57,941 nucleotides of DNA from Dehalococcoidia bacterium (GCA_009838465.1 VXRN01000050.1:1-57941); one strand, 5' to 3'. Shown: positions 7,925-16,563, counted from the stretch's first letter. The notes: a model not told the origin generated them from the letters alone. Program-made: numbers and translations.

Positions 7925-8803
7925 TTAGCGAACCAGTTCAATGGTTCCCCGTTCTAAGTCAGCATGTATCTGTCCTTTCCCTTTGGCTTTTACTTGCCGC
8001 CAGATATCGAACCCCGCCATGATGGCCCGCTCCCAGTCGCCTTCAGTTCGGGCGTTCACTTCCAGGTGAGAAGTCATGTCCTTGATTGTGCGTAGTAGGT
8101 CGTAGTTGACACCTTCAGTTCCGTCAAGGAAGTTCCGGCGCTCAGCATAGCTGAACACCATCGCGGAGATTCCTTCTTCGATAACTATCGCTCGGCCGCC
8201 GTCCTCCACTTCATCAACTCTCGGATCACTCTTCCGTTTGCGCCGCAATAAGGCCCTTAAAGTGGGCGACCAGCCTAGAATACTCGCATAAGCTAGATGA
8301 GAAATATCGTGGAAGCGGTAACCATCATCCTCGTAGCGGTTGTCCGTTAACGAGTCCCCGAACTTGGTCCCGTTGATAGTTGTGATGGCTATTCCGCACA
8401 CTCCCTCTATTGAAATGTCCATCTGCCTGGGTAACCGTTCGGTCGGAGGGAAATTCTCATCAAACAGCCTCTTCTGGCCTACCGCTGAGGTGAGGGGCTG
8501 CCACCGCCTCCCAGTCTTGCTGAGGTTGAATAACGCGATCTCTTCCAGCTTCATGTCGTGCTTGGTCGCGACGTTAGACAGATACCACAGCAGATCTCCG
8601 AGTTCTTCCTTGACCCGTTCGGGAAACAACCTGTACGAATCGCCATCCCTGAGCCATTTCTTGTGTTCACCCAGCAATTCCCCCACCTCTCCTGCCATCC
8701 CCAGGAGCGGCACCATTATACTTCGGGGATTGGAGTCAAAGTCCCCCGCTTTGGGTTGCTGATCGGTTCGATTAGCAAGATGCTGGTATTCGTTGAGTTC
8801 CAT
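7925..8803 (-). CDS. MazG-like nucleoside triphosphate pyrophosphohydrolase, two helical domains
   Basis: 292 residues. The start MELNEY at 8803 is preceded by GGAGG eight bases away; a longer TTG start would bury that site. The N-terminal MazG domain (1-105) has the metal ligands in EVGEL (Glu39, Glu42) and EELGD (Glu67, Asp70). A second all-alpha pyrophosphatase-like domain spans about 150-250 (YRFHDISHLAYASILGWSPTL, then DEVEDGGRAIVIEEGIS, containing further acidic pairs). Such enzymes cleave NTP or dNTP to the monophosphate. Next to TS, kinase and DCD genes it probably removes a particular pyrimidine triphosphate. It converges with the plus-strand operon, 82 bases away. Confidence 0.78.
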   Translation of the reverse strand: MELNEYQHLANRTDQQPKAGDFDSNPRSIMVPLLGMAGEVGELLGEHKKWLRDGDSYRLFPERVKEELGDLLWYLSNVATKHDMKLEEIALFNLSKTGRRWQPLTSAVGQKRLFDENFPPTERLPRQMDISIEGVCGIAITTINGTKFGDSLTDNRYEDDGYRFHDISHLAYASILGWSPTLRALLRRKRKSDPRVDEVEDGGRAIVIEEGISAMVFSYAERRNFLDGTEGVNYDLLRTIKDMTSHLEVNARTEGDWERAIMAGFDIWRQVKAKGKGQIHADLERGTIELVR

Positions 8804-9295
8804 CGTACGTACCTCCAACCAGCTACCACTCTTCTGACTTCTCGTAGCGCTCCTAATTGAGTGAATCCGAGTGCCATGCTATTCCTGTTCGCACAACTCT
8901 ATGCATTTGTGAACCTTCCCCAATAGCTGTACCACATGTCAAGTCTTGCCGGAGCATTGTAGCCTCGGTCTGTGGTGCGGAACAGCGATTGTGCTGGTAC
9001 AGCCGAGGAACGTATGAATTCAGTAGATATTGTGGTTCCGCCTTTACTTCTCAGAAGGCACACTCACATCCACAGACTCACGGCGACCCAGACTCGACAT
9101 CCAGTGCCCTAATCCAGAGGCGACCAATTTGCCGACTAGGGATTCGCCGTCCACGGCACTTAACATGAGGCAACCGAATCTCCACATCCGACTGGATTCT
9201 TCTGGATATTTGTCAATTCCGGCTCAGTGTAGGGGAAATAACACTCTCCCATGCACCACATGGGGTCTTCGACCATTGGGAACCCAATTGGGAAT
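8804..9295. other. Intergenic region between MazG-like and Nmad2 genes
   Basis: About 490 bases upstream of the MazG-like gene; presumably holds its promoter. Short plus-strand frames here have no family features or ribosome sites. I see no RNA gene or clear palindrome. Confidence 0.4.
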
Positions 9296-9889
9296 TTACC
9301 AGTTAAGTGGAGCACCACAGTAACCCTCATCTCCCAAACCGCGAATCCACTCGACAAATGCTTCAACCGTCTCGTTCGGAAATCTGCATCGATGTCCTTG
9401 CGTAGTGTGGCAGATGTTCCGTCCCCGGAAGTCCGGAATAGCGGGACCGCTTCCGCCGCAGTAGATAAAGTCCCCACTTACCAAAACTCGGTTTACCCGT
9501 GTGTCGTTTTCAACATTGCGAAAGTTCGTGGTCCCATCTTCATAACTGTGATGCGAGTCGAGTTGTCGCCATTCATCTGATGAATCGTCCCTATAATAGA
9601 TGTTGTCTCCGAACGCCTTCCTTCGGCTTGCATGCAGCTCAGGCTTCTTGCTTGCAAACCTAGGGTCGCTCCAGTATTCATGGAATGACATTGTCTCCGT
9701 CACCCGCATGGCGTAAACCAAGAATCCGTCCCTGCCATTCCTCTTGGAACCTGTGCCCACGATCCAATCGCCTTTGGAAGCGGTTTCCCTGATCTTGGGC
9801 TTACAGGTGGCCAATGTACAAAAGCCATAAAACGGATTCGGAGCGAATCCGTAGTCCCTCGCCACAACATAGGAAAACAGTCTAGCCAT
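9296..9889 (-). CDS. Nmad2-family putative nucleotide-modification protein
   Basis: 197 residues matching what I recall of the Nmad2 (nucleotide modification associated domain 2) family across its whole length: MARLFSYVVARDYGFAPNPF, TLATCKPKIRETASKGDWIVG, AMRVTETMSFHEYW, AFGDNIYYRD, DSHHS, RVLVSGDFIYCGGSGPAIP and a C-terminal FVEWIRGLGDEGY. The domain was named by genomic association with DNA base-modification gene sets; no reaction is established to my knowledge. It lies 12 bases after the TIR gene on the same strand, so the two are probably one transcript. Its presence supports reading the whole cluster as modified-nucleotide metabolism. Confidence 0.75.
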   Translation of the reverse strand: MARLFSYVVARDYGFAPNPFYGFCTLATCKPKIRETASKGDWIVGTGSKRNGRDGFLVYAMRVTETMSFHEYWSDPRFASKKPELHASRRKAFGDNIYYRDDSSDEWRQLDSHHSYEDGTTNFRNVENDTRVNRVLVSGDFIYCGGSGPAIPDFRGRNICHTTQGHRCRFPNETVEAFVEWIRGLGDEGYCGAPLNW

Positions 9890-9901
9890 CTACCCTTGTC
9901 C

Positions 9902-10375
9902 TCAGCAAGAATATCTCTTTATGGAACGGCGGCCCCACTGATCTCCATCTTTCTTGTACCAATTGTCTGAGTCACCGTTTATGGCGTCGATTATGCTCTC
10001 GCCGTGCCAGCCAACCAAAGCATCGCCGTAACGCTCCAGAGCTTCCGGAATCTCGCAGTCTCTCTCACCTCGTTCCCATACGCCGACAATCCTCTTGCCC
10101 TGTTTGTGGGCGTACTCGATTTCCCAGTTCACCCACTCGCTCTCCTTGGTCTCAGGCGAAATATAGACCACCAAAGTACTCGCTGCCTTGATGCGAGGCG
10201 CCAGTATCCCCGACTTGATGTAATTCTCATCAGTGGCTCTGTTGAATTTCTCGGTGGTGATCGAATAGTTGCGAGCGACCAGGCCGTGTCTCTTAAGCAG
10301 ACCCTTGAGGTGCGAGACACCTTCATCATTCTCGTGGATATGACTTATAAATGTATTGCGAATTTCCTCCGACAT
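9902..10375 (-). CDS. TIR-domain protein (ThsB/DUF1863-like)
   Basis: 157 residues, essentially one TIR domain: NTFISHIHENDEGVSHLKGLL (strand A and helix A), ILAPRIKAASTLVVYISPETKESEWVNWEIEYA (strand C/D region) and KRIVGVWERG. Glu85 or Glu87 in WVNWEIEYA is where catalytic TIR NADases and cyclases keep their Glu. The pattern resembles ThsB-type TIR proteins that make a signalling nucleotide in Thoeris defence, but no ThsA-like partner is visible. ATG at 10375, with GGGAG six bases upstream. It lies 74 bases after the second ImmA gene and just before Nmad2, so it may be the toxic or signalling output of this cluster. Confidence 0.8.
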   Translation of the reverse strand: MSEEIRNTFISHIHENDEGVSHLKGLLKRHGLVARNYSITTEKFNRATDENYIKSGILAPRIKAASTLVVYISPETKESEWVNWEIEYAHKQGKRIVGVWERGERDCEIPEALERYGDALVGWHGESIIDAINGDSDNWYKKDGDQWGRRSIKRYSC

Positions 10376-10449
10376 CCCATACTCCCATAAAAAGTTCGTG
10401 TAATACGTCTCGCTTGATCACTTAATGCACAGCGGACTACTCGTCCTGA

Positions 10450-11190
10450 TCAGTCTGCCACGCTTCCCAGCATCTGCTCGCCAGAGTCACGCATAAATCC
10501 CAGCGATTTCATTCTGATTAACGCAGCCTGCTGAGACACCTCACAGAGCTTGCTTAGCTCTACGACTAATTCCTTGAGTGCCAGGTCATTCATGCTGTGA
10601 ACTCTGACTACTAGGTCGTCAGACCGCCGCACGGCGAGCAGTTTCCGGATCAGAGCTGTGAAAGGCCTCCCAGGCATCAATAGACCCGCCATACCTCGAT
10701 TCGCCTGAACTTCGCGCCAGTCGCCTGGAGCCTTGGCTGTCACGATGTCCCAGCGGAAGCAGCGCGCTAACGAAGACGACTGGAAGTCACTCTGATCCCA
10801 GAGAGTCCTCTGGGCGGATGCCAGTTCGTAAAGCGGCCTATGGAGTATGACGTGCGCGCCTTCGTGGGCCAGCGTAGCTCTCCATCGCCCCAGAATCCCA
10901 CTAGGAGGCAGTTCCCCTTCGGCTTGCTCAGTAAGTACCCTGTTTATGAAAACAGAAGGGGCGCGCCCCTTGGCAAACTGCGTTTCGCCCAACACATCGG
11001 TGTCTAGACTGGCGTGTTGGTCCAGCGTAGCATGCAGATAGAATTCGATGAAGGATTCGATATCAACCGCGGGTTCGGCTGGTGTGGGCAACATGCGAGC
11101 CTGGTGCAGTTCATCCTCCATGATGTCCTCAATTTCCCCCGGATCGAACCAGAGTCTTCTTTCACCATCCGCGCTACGGTACTCTCTCAC
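10450..11190 (-). CDS. ImmA/IrrE-family metallo-endopeptidase (second copy)
   Basis: 246 residues. The zinc motif is HEGAH (109-113) inside TLAHEGAHVILHRP, with a downstream Glu in DWREVQANRGMAGLLMP as probable third ligand. The N-terminal part (DIESFIEFYLHATLDQHASLD, then LGETQFAKG and SVFINR) follows the IrrE-like layout. Its start overlaps the XRE gene stop by four bases. It is clearly different in sequence from the ImmA protein at 2535, so the two switches are not a recent duplication. It probably cleaves the XRE regulator encoded just upstream. Confidence 0.85.
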   Translation of the reverse strand: MREYRSADGERRLWFDPGEIEDIMEDELHQARMLPTPAEPAVDIESFIEFYLHATLDQHASLDTDVLGETQFAKGRAPSVFINRVLTEQAEGELPPSGILGRWRATLAHEGAHVILHRPLYELASAQRTLWDQSDFQSSSLARCFRWDIVTAKAPGDWREVQANRGMAGLLMPGRPFTALIRKLLAVRRSDDLVVRVHSMNDLALKELVVELSKLCEVSQQAALIRMKSLGFMRDSGEQMLGSVAD

Positions 11191-11537
11191 TCCCTATCCT
11201 CCTGTTCTTCCATCCGATCCAAGCTTGTCAGGAGATTCTCTAGACCCTCCCGGTTAAGCTGCGAGTCAGCAATCCTTCTGAATAGACGGCCCGCCAGTTC
11301 GTTGTCTCGTATGTACTGTTCAGCATCCTTACCCAAACGTCCTGCCTCGCGCATTAAGATGTCGAAATCCAGGTCAAGGACTTCCGAAATTCTGTGAAGT
11401 ACTTCCTCTGAAGGGACCCGGCGGTTATTTTCAATGTCGCTCAGGTAAGAAGGAGCGATGTCGAGTTTTCGAGCAAGCGCTCGCAGTCCCAGACGTTTGT
11501 TCACCCGTCTGTTGTTGATTAGTTCTCCTAGGGGCAC
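11187..11537 (-). CDS. XRE-family transcriptional regulator (second copy)
   Basis: 116 residues. A Cro/CI-type helix-turn-helix fills residues 1-62 (LGELINNRRVNKRLGLRALARKL, APSYLSDIENNRRVPSEEVL, SEVLDLDFDILMREAG). A helical C-terminal tail ends in EDRE. The start is a GTG at 11537; GGAA lies about eight bases upstream. The lone regulator plus ImmA head the minus-strand set (ImmA, TIR, Nmad2, MazG), as the first pair heads the plus-strand set. Confidence 0.88.
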   Translation of the reverse strand: MPLGELINNRRVNKRLGLRALARKLDIAPSYLSDIENNRRVPSEEVLHRISEVLDLDFDILMREAGRLGKDAEQYIRDNELAGRLFRRIADSQLNREGLENLLTSLDRMEEQEDRE

Positions 11538-11730
11538 TATTCTTTTCCGTAATGTTATATAGTCTGTTCGCGTGTGCGCTACGAATAGTACAGCTTCATT
11601 CCAGTGATGTCAAGTACCACAGCTTTCAGTTGCATCTACAAATCCTTGGGATTCTTCCGTAAACCGCGTGATAGAAGGGGTTCATGAACGCCCACAACCG
11701 AATATTCTCCGCCCTAATTTTGTTCGGAGA

Positions 11731-11755
11731 GACCTTAGCTTGGCCAGCTAAGGTC
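11731..11755. promoter_or_regulatory. Perfect 10-bp inverted repeat
   Basis: GACCTTAGCT (11731-11740), five-base centre TGGCC, AGCTAAGGTC (11746-11755). It lies between divergent genes, without a following T-run, so an operator is more likely than a terminator. Confidence 0.4.
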
Positions 11756-11768
11756 TAGTACGGCGCTC

Positions 11769-11796
11769 TCGTCAGGTACGGCGGAATGCATATAAT
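11769..11796 (+). promoter_or_regulatory. Possible promoter for the membrane/TIR pair
   Basis: TCGTCA (11769-11774), 16 bases, TATAAT (11791-11796). The -10 box is perfect, the -35 box weak. The gene start is 168 bases downstream. Confidence 0.3.
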
Positions 11797-11963
11797 GAGA
11801 GTGAGCGATATGATCGTTTCACATGACACGACTGCGGTAGCCGCTGGGTCGGGGAGCACCACATTGCACTCACAAGGCGCGAGACAGAAGAATCTCCTTA
11901 TAGACTGGTGGCGCGATGCGTTGGCTGTGAGCGAACCAGGATGAGAAATGAGAGGTTTGTAGG

Positions 11964-12404
11964 ATGTCTGATTCAAACGCATACGGACCGGAATCTACAG
12001 ATGTTCAGACACACCTCCAGATAATGCAGGGAGTTATCCAGCGGATGGCGGACAACAGCCGGTCCTGTAAGGTATGGTGTGTCACCCTCGTTTCAGCCAT
12101 CCTTGTGCTGGTCGCGCGGACGGGAAAAGCTGACCATATTCTGATTGCGCTGGCTCCGACTGTTCTGTTCTTAGTACTCGATGCCTACTACCTCGGTCTT
12201 GAACAAGGATTCCGCGCCTCCTACAACGCTTTTGTGGCCAAGGTGCATAAAGCGTCTGTGTCGACAACCGACCTTTTCACCGTAGAGACGAGCGGCCCGA
12301 TCCCGAGACACTTCCTCTCGGCCGTATTTCGCTCTTTCTCGGTATTGCCATTCTACGTTACAGTGGCAGCCACGACAGTGATTGCCTGGCAGCTCGTTCT
12401 CTAA
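11964..12404 (+). CDS. Small membrane protein paired with a TIR gene
   Basis: 146 residues. After a helical start (TDVQTHLQIMQGVIQRMADNS) come two close transmembrane helices at about 35-53 (VWCVTLVSAILVLVART) and 57-77 (HILIALAPTVLFLVLDAYYLG), a cytoplasmic helical part, and a third hydrophobic stretch at the C-terminus (VLPFYVTVAATTVIAWQLVL). This N-terminal helix plus hairpin matches an unnamed family that I recall often beside TIR-domain genes, and a TIR gene follows here 300 bases downstream. It may be the membrane effector or regulator of that TIR protein; function is inferred from position only. Confidence 0.65.
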   Translation: MSDSNAYGPESTDVQTHLQIMQGVIQRMADNSRSCKVWCVTLVSAILVLVARTGKADHILIALAPTVLFLVLDAYYLGLEQGFRASYNAFVAKVHKASVSTTDLFTVETSGPIPRHFLSAVFRSFSVLPFYVTVAATTVIAWQLVL

Positions 12405-12705
12405 GTGCTCGTTTGCATGCGTCAGAAGATACATCGCATTTTCAATCCTGCCTGAAAGGAAAAAGTGTGGTTGCCGTACGCGCCAACCCGGAGTCAAGGG
12501 GAAAAGAGTTAAGTAGCAAAGTCATGGTTCAAAATTGTTTCCGCGCAGACGAGGTGGGACGGGATTTTCAGAGGCATCTCTGAGACCATCCAAACCATCA
12601 ACCGAAACTGTTTAACCTCCAAGTAACCTTCGCTGGAGACTGGCAGTACCAAATAAGAGTTGCGAGTATCAGCCTTTACCTGGTTGGATTACTGAGGAAA
12701 AACCG
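12405..12705. other. Spacer between membrane protein and TIR gene
   Basis: Three hundred bases without a plausible gene. Nothing clear beyond the ribosome site GAGG just before 12706. Confidence 0.4.
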
Positions 12706-13095
12706 ATGTCTGGAATCAGCATCTTCGTGAGCTTCGAATTTGACAAGGACGTAGACCTTAAGAACAACTTCTATCGTCAGGCAAGAGATCATTCTCCCCA
12801 CCGAGTCCGAGACTTCTCACTTAGAGAGGCTTACCCGACGAATAGTTGGAAGGACAGGGCGAGGTCAGCAATTCGCGAGTGTGATGCGGTGATCGTACTG
12901 GTCGGCCCGGATACACACAATGCACCCGGAGTAAGAACTGAGGTCGAGATCGCCCGTCTACTCAGCAAGCCTGTATTCCAAGTTATACCGAAGGGAAGAC
13001 CATATAGTGGTGTTGCTGGAATTGAGGACAGGATGCGCTGGAATTGGAAGCTCATCAACAAAAGGCTAGATGAGATACTAGCATCGAGATCCTAG
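12706..13095 (+). CDS. TIR-like domain protein (DUF1863/MTH538 type)
   Basis: 129 residues of one TIR-like fold: ISIFVSFEFDKDVDLKNNFYRQA, RDFSLREAYPTNSWKDRARSAI, CDAVIVLVGPDTHNAPGVRTEVEIARLLSKPVFQVIP, ending in a conserved-looking RMRWNWKLINKRLDEIL. The Glu in RTEVEIA aligns with the TIR catalytic region. It differs from the first TIR protein and belongs to the flavodoxin-like TIR branch often found in defence loci. ATG at 12706 with GAGG eight bases upstream. It is downstream of the membrane gene on the same strand and probably works with it. Confidence 0.75.
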   Translation: MSGISIFVSFEFDKDVDLKNNFYRQARDHSPHRVRDFSLREAYPTNSWKDRARSAIRECDAVIVLVGPDTHNAPGVRTEVEIARLLSKPVFQVIPKGRPYSGVAGIEDRMRWNWKLINKRLDEILASRS

Positions 13096-13441
13096 GAACA
13101 GGCGATTTGAAATACAGCTCATCCTGTTTTGAGCCTGATCACGCCCTGAGTGTCCGTAACAAGATGAAGATACGTTTACATGCGAAAGGAGTCAGACCCA
13201 AATACTGCTCTTGGTTCCCGTTATACTCTGCAGCTTCAAGCACCATGGTACAGCAACATGGCTATTGACGAAGGGCGAGAACGGCGGAGTTAAGTGTTCC
13301 GCATGGACGACTCAGCTGCCGAACGCCATTCGCTTCCTTCAGAGCCTTGATTCCGCGCTAACAGCTCAGGCCAAAATGCGGATTGAACACGCCGAGTACG
13401 ATAATTTACACTGATTCCCGTTCAGCTTGGTTACACTCACT
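13096..13441. other. Intergenic region before the DUF6361 operon
   Basis: About 350 bases. A 67-codon frame at 13211-13414 has no family match and no ribosome site that I can see; left unannotated. Confidence 0.4.
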
Positions 13442-13470
13442 TTGAATCGTGGCAATCGGCGACGTATTAT
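13442..13470 (+). promoter_or_regulatory. Probable promoter of the DUF6361-PLD-helicase operon
   Basis: TTGAAT (13442-13447), 17-base spacer, TATTAT (13465-13470). The ATG is 84 bases downstream and no other start signal is visible. Confidence 0.45.
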
Positions 13471-13553
13471 TCAGCAGAAATCCGAACTTCGATCCAGATT
13501 GGACTGACCCTCGCTGAACATCATCGGACCCAATTGCGAGGAAGGGATTGCAT

Positions 13554-14771
13554 ATGGCGCCGGCTGCTCTCGCTTGGCTTGATTATTCCGACTCTGACCA
13601 ACGTCGCGATCGGGAGATCATCGCCATGTTCTCGCAGCGCGAGAGTCGCGACGAACTGGGACTCGGCCGCATCAGGGACGCGCTCAGCGATACGCTTTTT
13701 CCCGGAACGTCGGTGCTGCTCACTCGAGCCCGGTATTTCCTGTTCATCCCCTGGCTGTTCCGAGAGGGCGAGCGTCGCGGATTCCGAGGGCAGCGACTCT
13801 CTTCCTGGGTCGAGCGGCAGGAACGTCAACTCATTGGTACACTCCGGGCCAGTGGTGACCTCGAAGGATTAATCGGACGCTACGTCGGCTATGCAGTCCA
13901 GAACCTCCCCTCAAGCATCTACTGGAACAGCCTTCGCCGATTTGAAATCTTGAGACACGAGGGAACAGCGACACAGGTCGTGGGGTTCCGCCAAATCTCG
14001 CAACAGATGGACGACGCGACCGAGTTCGTTGAGAGGCCCACTGCGGTTTGGGATCCATCGATTCCACCGGCACCTAAGGACTTCCTCAGCGTATGCGATT
14101 TCACCCTCACGTATGACGAAGCGACATGGCTTGCCGAGAGGATTGTCGAAGCCGTGCCCGAGACTCTGCTCCAAGTCCTGATCTCAGGAGGACAGCGGCT
14201 CTCAACCAGCGCACGATACGCATGGGATGACCCAGAGGCCAGTGCGGCCGTGGGACGCGTCCGGCGTGCTCTTGATGAGGCACGTCGCTTCGCAGTCGCG
14301 ACGCACGGGGCCGCACTACTCTACAACGTCCTCCTTGCCGAACGGGCCGAGAAACTTGGTCTCTCCCAGTATGAAGGCCTCCGAGACGACTTCGCCGCCA
14401 AGCTTGAGGATTGGCACCGCGAGGTCGAGGCCAGCGACCTGGGAGGCTGGGACCTGAACAATCTGTGGGATCTGCTTGCAAAGCAAGGTAGGACTATCGC
14501 GCCACTTACGCGTTCCTTCGTGTCTGACTGGGTTGACATGTCGAGGAGTCGAATCGGCTTTGGGCTTGTGGACGATCGGGATGCGCGGGAGCTCATCAAG
14601 AATCGTGAACTCCATCAAAAGAGAAGTCAGGCACGCCTACGCAATGATCGGCTCATGATGCAGTGGGGAGGGGCGTCCGGATCCGGACGTCTCGCCTTTC
14701 GATGGCCGGTCGTAAGGGACCTTCTCAACGACATTGCCGACGGGCGGGAGCAAGGCCATGCTCGCCCCTGA
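13554..14771 (+). CDS. DUF6361-family protein
   Basis: 405 residues from the ATG at 13554, which follows GGAAGGG. The N-terminus carries the family signature: LAWLDYSDSDQRR, MFSQRESRDELGLGRIRDALSDTLFPGTSVLLTRARYFLFIPWL. The rest is helix-rich without catalytic motifs I can name. The family is uncharacterised. It recurs in front of phospholipase-D-like and helicase genes, as here, which suggests a dedicated three-part complex. The next gene starts 14 bases inside its 3-prime end, so the proteins are translationally coupled. Confidence 0.75.
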   Translation: MAPAALAWLDYSDSDQRRDREIIAMFSQRESRDELGLGRIRDALSDTLFPGTSVLLTRARYFLFIPWLFREGERRGFRGQRLSSWVERQERQLIGTLRASGDLEGLIGRYVGYAVQNLPSSIYWNSLRRFEILRHEGTATQVVGFRQISQQMDDATEFVERPTAVWDPSIPPAPKDFLSVCDFTLTYDEATWLAERIVEAVPETLLQVLISGGQRLSTSARYAWDDPEASAAVGRVRRALDEARRFAVATHGAALLYNVLLAERAEKLGLSQYEGLRDDFAAKLEDWHREVEASDLGGWDLNNLWDLLAKQGRTIAPLTRSFVSDWVDMSRSRIGFGLVDDRDARELIKNRELHQKRSQARLRNDRLMMQWGGASGSGRLAFRWPVVRDLLNDIADGREQGHARP

Positions 14772-16563
14772 TAATCGAGCTCTCCTGCTCGATGCACTGA
14801 GACCGCCACCGGGGCACTCTTTGGATCGCGCTGTCGCGACTACTTTCACCCTCGATCTGGAGTCAGCCCTGATAGTCCCGCTTGCGTTCGCAGGCTTTCA
14901 ATTCGAAGAGCAGCCGGACCCCATCAGGGTGATGGAAGCGCTGCGCAATATGAGCAAACGGTTCGACGTATTCTGCCAGGCGGGAGCCATCAACGCACAG
15001 GGATGGCCGTCTGATCTGGTGGCCCTCCTCGAGAACGTCGTCCATGAAGTTAGGCGCCCCAGGCCCGGCCACATCTTTCATCCGAAGGTCTGGGCCCTGC
15101 GATTCCTGGACGATTCGCAAGAACCTACCTTCAGATTGCTCGTCCTCTCCCGTAACCTCACCGCTGATCGCAGTTGGGACACCATCCTCTGGTTTGATGG
15201 CCGACTGGAGGGAAGGCGGAAAGCGAGCAACACACCGCTTGTGCGGTTCATTGCCGCGCTACCCGACCTGGCTGTCACACAACTGACGGCCAGTCGGCGC
15301 GCAGCAATAAATGGGCTCACCGAGGACCTCAGACGGGTGCGCTGGGACCTGCCTAACGGAGTTCGCGAGGCTTGCTTCCACCCTATTGGGCTTAGACTTC
15401 GGGGCTTGCGCCGGTTTCAGGCTGAAAATCATTTCAGTGGCTATCGAAAACTGGCGATCTCTCCATTCGTCCGCGACGGCGTGCTTCGGAGTCTCCTCCG
15501 GACTGAGAAAAACGGGAATACCGTACTGGTGTCGCGCGGCGAAGAGCTCGCCACACTTCAGCCCGATTCCCTCAATCGCATGGATACCTACGAGCTAGAT
15601 CCCGCGGCGAGCCTCTATAGCAGCGAAGACATCGAGGAAGAAACGAGCCAGACACTATTAACGCATCTGCACGCGAAGGTATTTGTGGTCGAACGGGCCC
15701 GGCGGGCGCATCTCTACATTGGTTCGGCGAACGCGACGGACGCCGGTCTCAATAGCGGCAATGGCAATATCGAGTTTCTCTGCGAACTCATTGGCCCAGT
15801 CAAGAGACTCGGAGTCGATGCGCTTGTTGGCGAAGATACGCCGTTCCGCACCATGCTCACGCCTTACGTTGCCTCGGAGACTCCGGATTCTGACGAAGCC
15901 AGGAAGGTTGAACGCGTGTTGGAAGACCTGCTTATCGACATCGCCGGAGACGTACAATTCCGCACGTCTGTCACCAAGCGGGGTGAAAAATGGGCATCTC
16001 GTATAACAACCGAGTTGGCGCTGCCGTGTTTTCCAGAGAGTATGAGCTTAACGATCGCCGCCCACAACCGGCCGGCCGAGATTCATCCGTTAAGTCCTGG
16101 CGAATCCATCAATGTTGAGATGCAGCCCAGAGAGCTTGCGGACGTTACTCCGTTTCTTCAACTCACCGCGCGACTCACGGTGGAGGGAAATGCAGTTGAG
16201 CGCTCTGCCGTCATTTGCTCCCTGCTCGATGGTGCCCCCGAAGAACGTTTCAACGAGATAATGGCTCGGCAGATCGATACGCCGGAGAAGTTTCTGCGCC
16301 TGCTGGCACTGCTCATTGGTTTCGCCTCGGGAGGCAGCGGCTTTATTTCCGCAGCGGGTGATGGATCAGCAACTTGGTCGGCAGGTCCCTGCCAGGGGAC
16401 CCTGGAACTACTAGCCCGGGCATTGTCTGAGAACCCCGAGTCAATAGATTATCTTGAATCAATTGTCGAGTACCTCCGTCAGGATATTCTCCCTCCAGGA
16501 TGGGACAACGTGTGGCTGCCGGCTCTTGAAGCGAGGCACGCGATGCTCAAGGAGGACGTATGA
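14758..16563 (+). CDS. Phospholipase D-like (HKD) protein
   Basis: 601 residues. The start ATG at 14758 overlaps the DUF6361 stop. Two half-sites of a PLD-type phosphodiesterase are visible: HPKVWALRF around residue 106 followed by LLVLSRNLTADRSWD, and HLHAKVFVVE around residue 302 followed by AHLYIGSANATDAG. HxK plus Ser/Asn-rich strand is the usual HKD pattern. A C-terminal beta-rich region (400-600) has no recognisable motif. In other helicase-PLD defence pairs this fold is a nuclease; that is the likely role here, on DNA or RNA threaded by the helicase that follows with a four-base overlap. Confidence 0.8.
   Translation: MLAPDNRALLLDALRPPPGHSLDRAVATTFTLDLESALIVPLAFAGFQFEEQPDPIRVMEALRNMSKRFDVFCQAGAINAQGWPSDLVALLENVVHEVRRPRPGHIFHPKVWALRFLDDSQEPTFRLLVLSRNLTADRSWDTILWFDGRLEGRRKASNTPLVRFIAALPDLAVTQLTASRRAAINGLTEDLRRVRWDLPNGVREACFHPIGLRLRGLRRFQAENHFSGYRKLAISPFVRDGVLRSLLRTEKNGNTVLVSRGEELATLQPDSLNRMDTYELDPAASLYSSEDIEEETSQTLLTHLHAKVFVVERARRAHLYIGSANATDAGLNSGNGNIEFLCELIGPVKRLGVDALVGEDTPFRTMLTPYVASETPDSDEARKVERVLEDLLIDIAGDVQFRTSVTKRGEKWASRITTELALPCFPESMSLTIAAHNRPAEIHPLSPGESINVEMQPRELADVTPFLQLTARLTVEGNAVERSAVICSLLDGAPEERFNEIMARQIDTPEKFLRLLALLIGFASGGSGFISAAGDGSATWSAGPCQGTLELLARALSENPESIDYLESIVEYLRQDILPPGWDNVWLPALEARHAMLKEDV

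Larger units (their letters stand above)
11538..11963. other. Divergent control region between XRE and membrane-protein genes
   Basis: About 425 bases separating divergent transcripts. It holds a 10-bp inverted repeat at 11731-11755 and a TATAAT at 11791-11796. No gene seen; the small minus-strand frame at 11755-11982 has no family features. Confidence 0.45.

Noticed and set aside
9902..13095. Classical Thoeris system
   Set aside because: Two TIR proteins are present but no ThsA (SIR2 or SLOG type) gene was found.
13211..13414. 67-codon plus-strand frame
   Set aside because: No ribosome site or family resemblance; composition not convincing.
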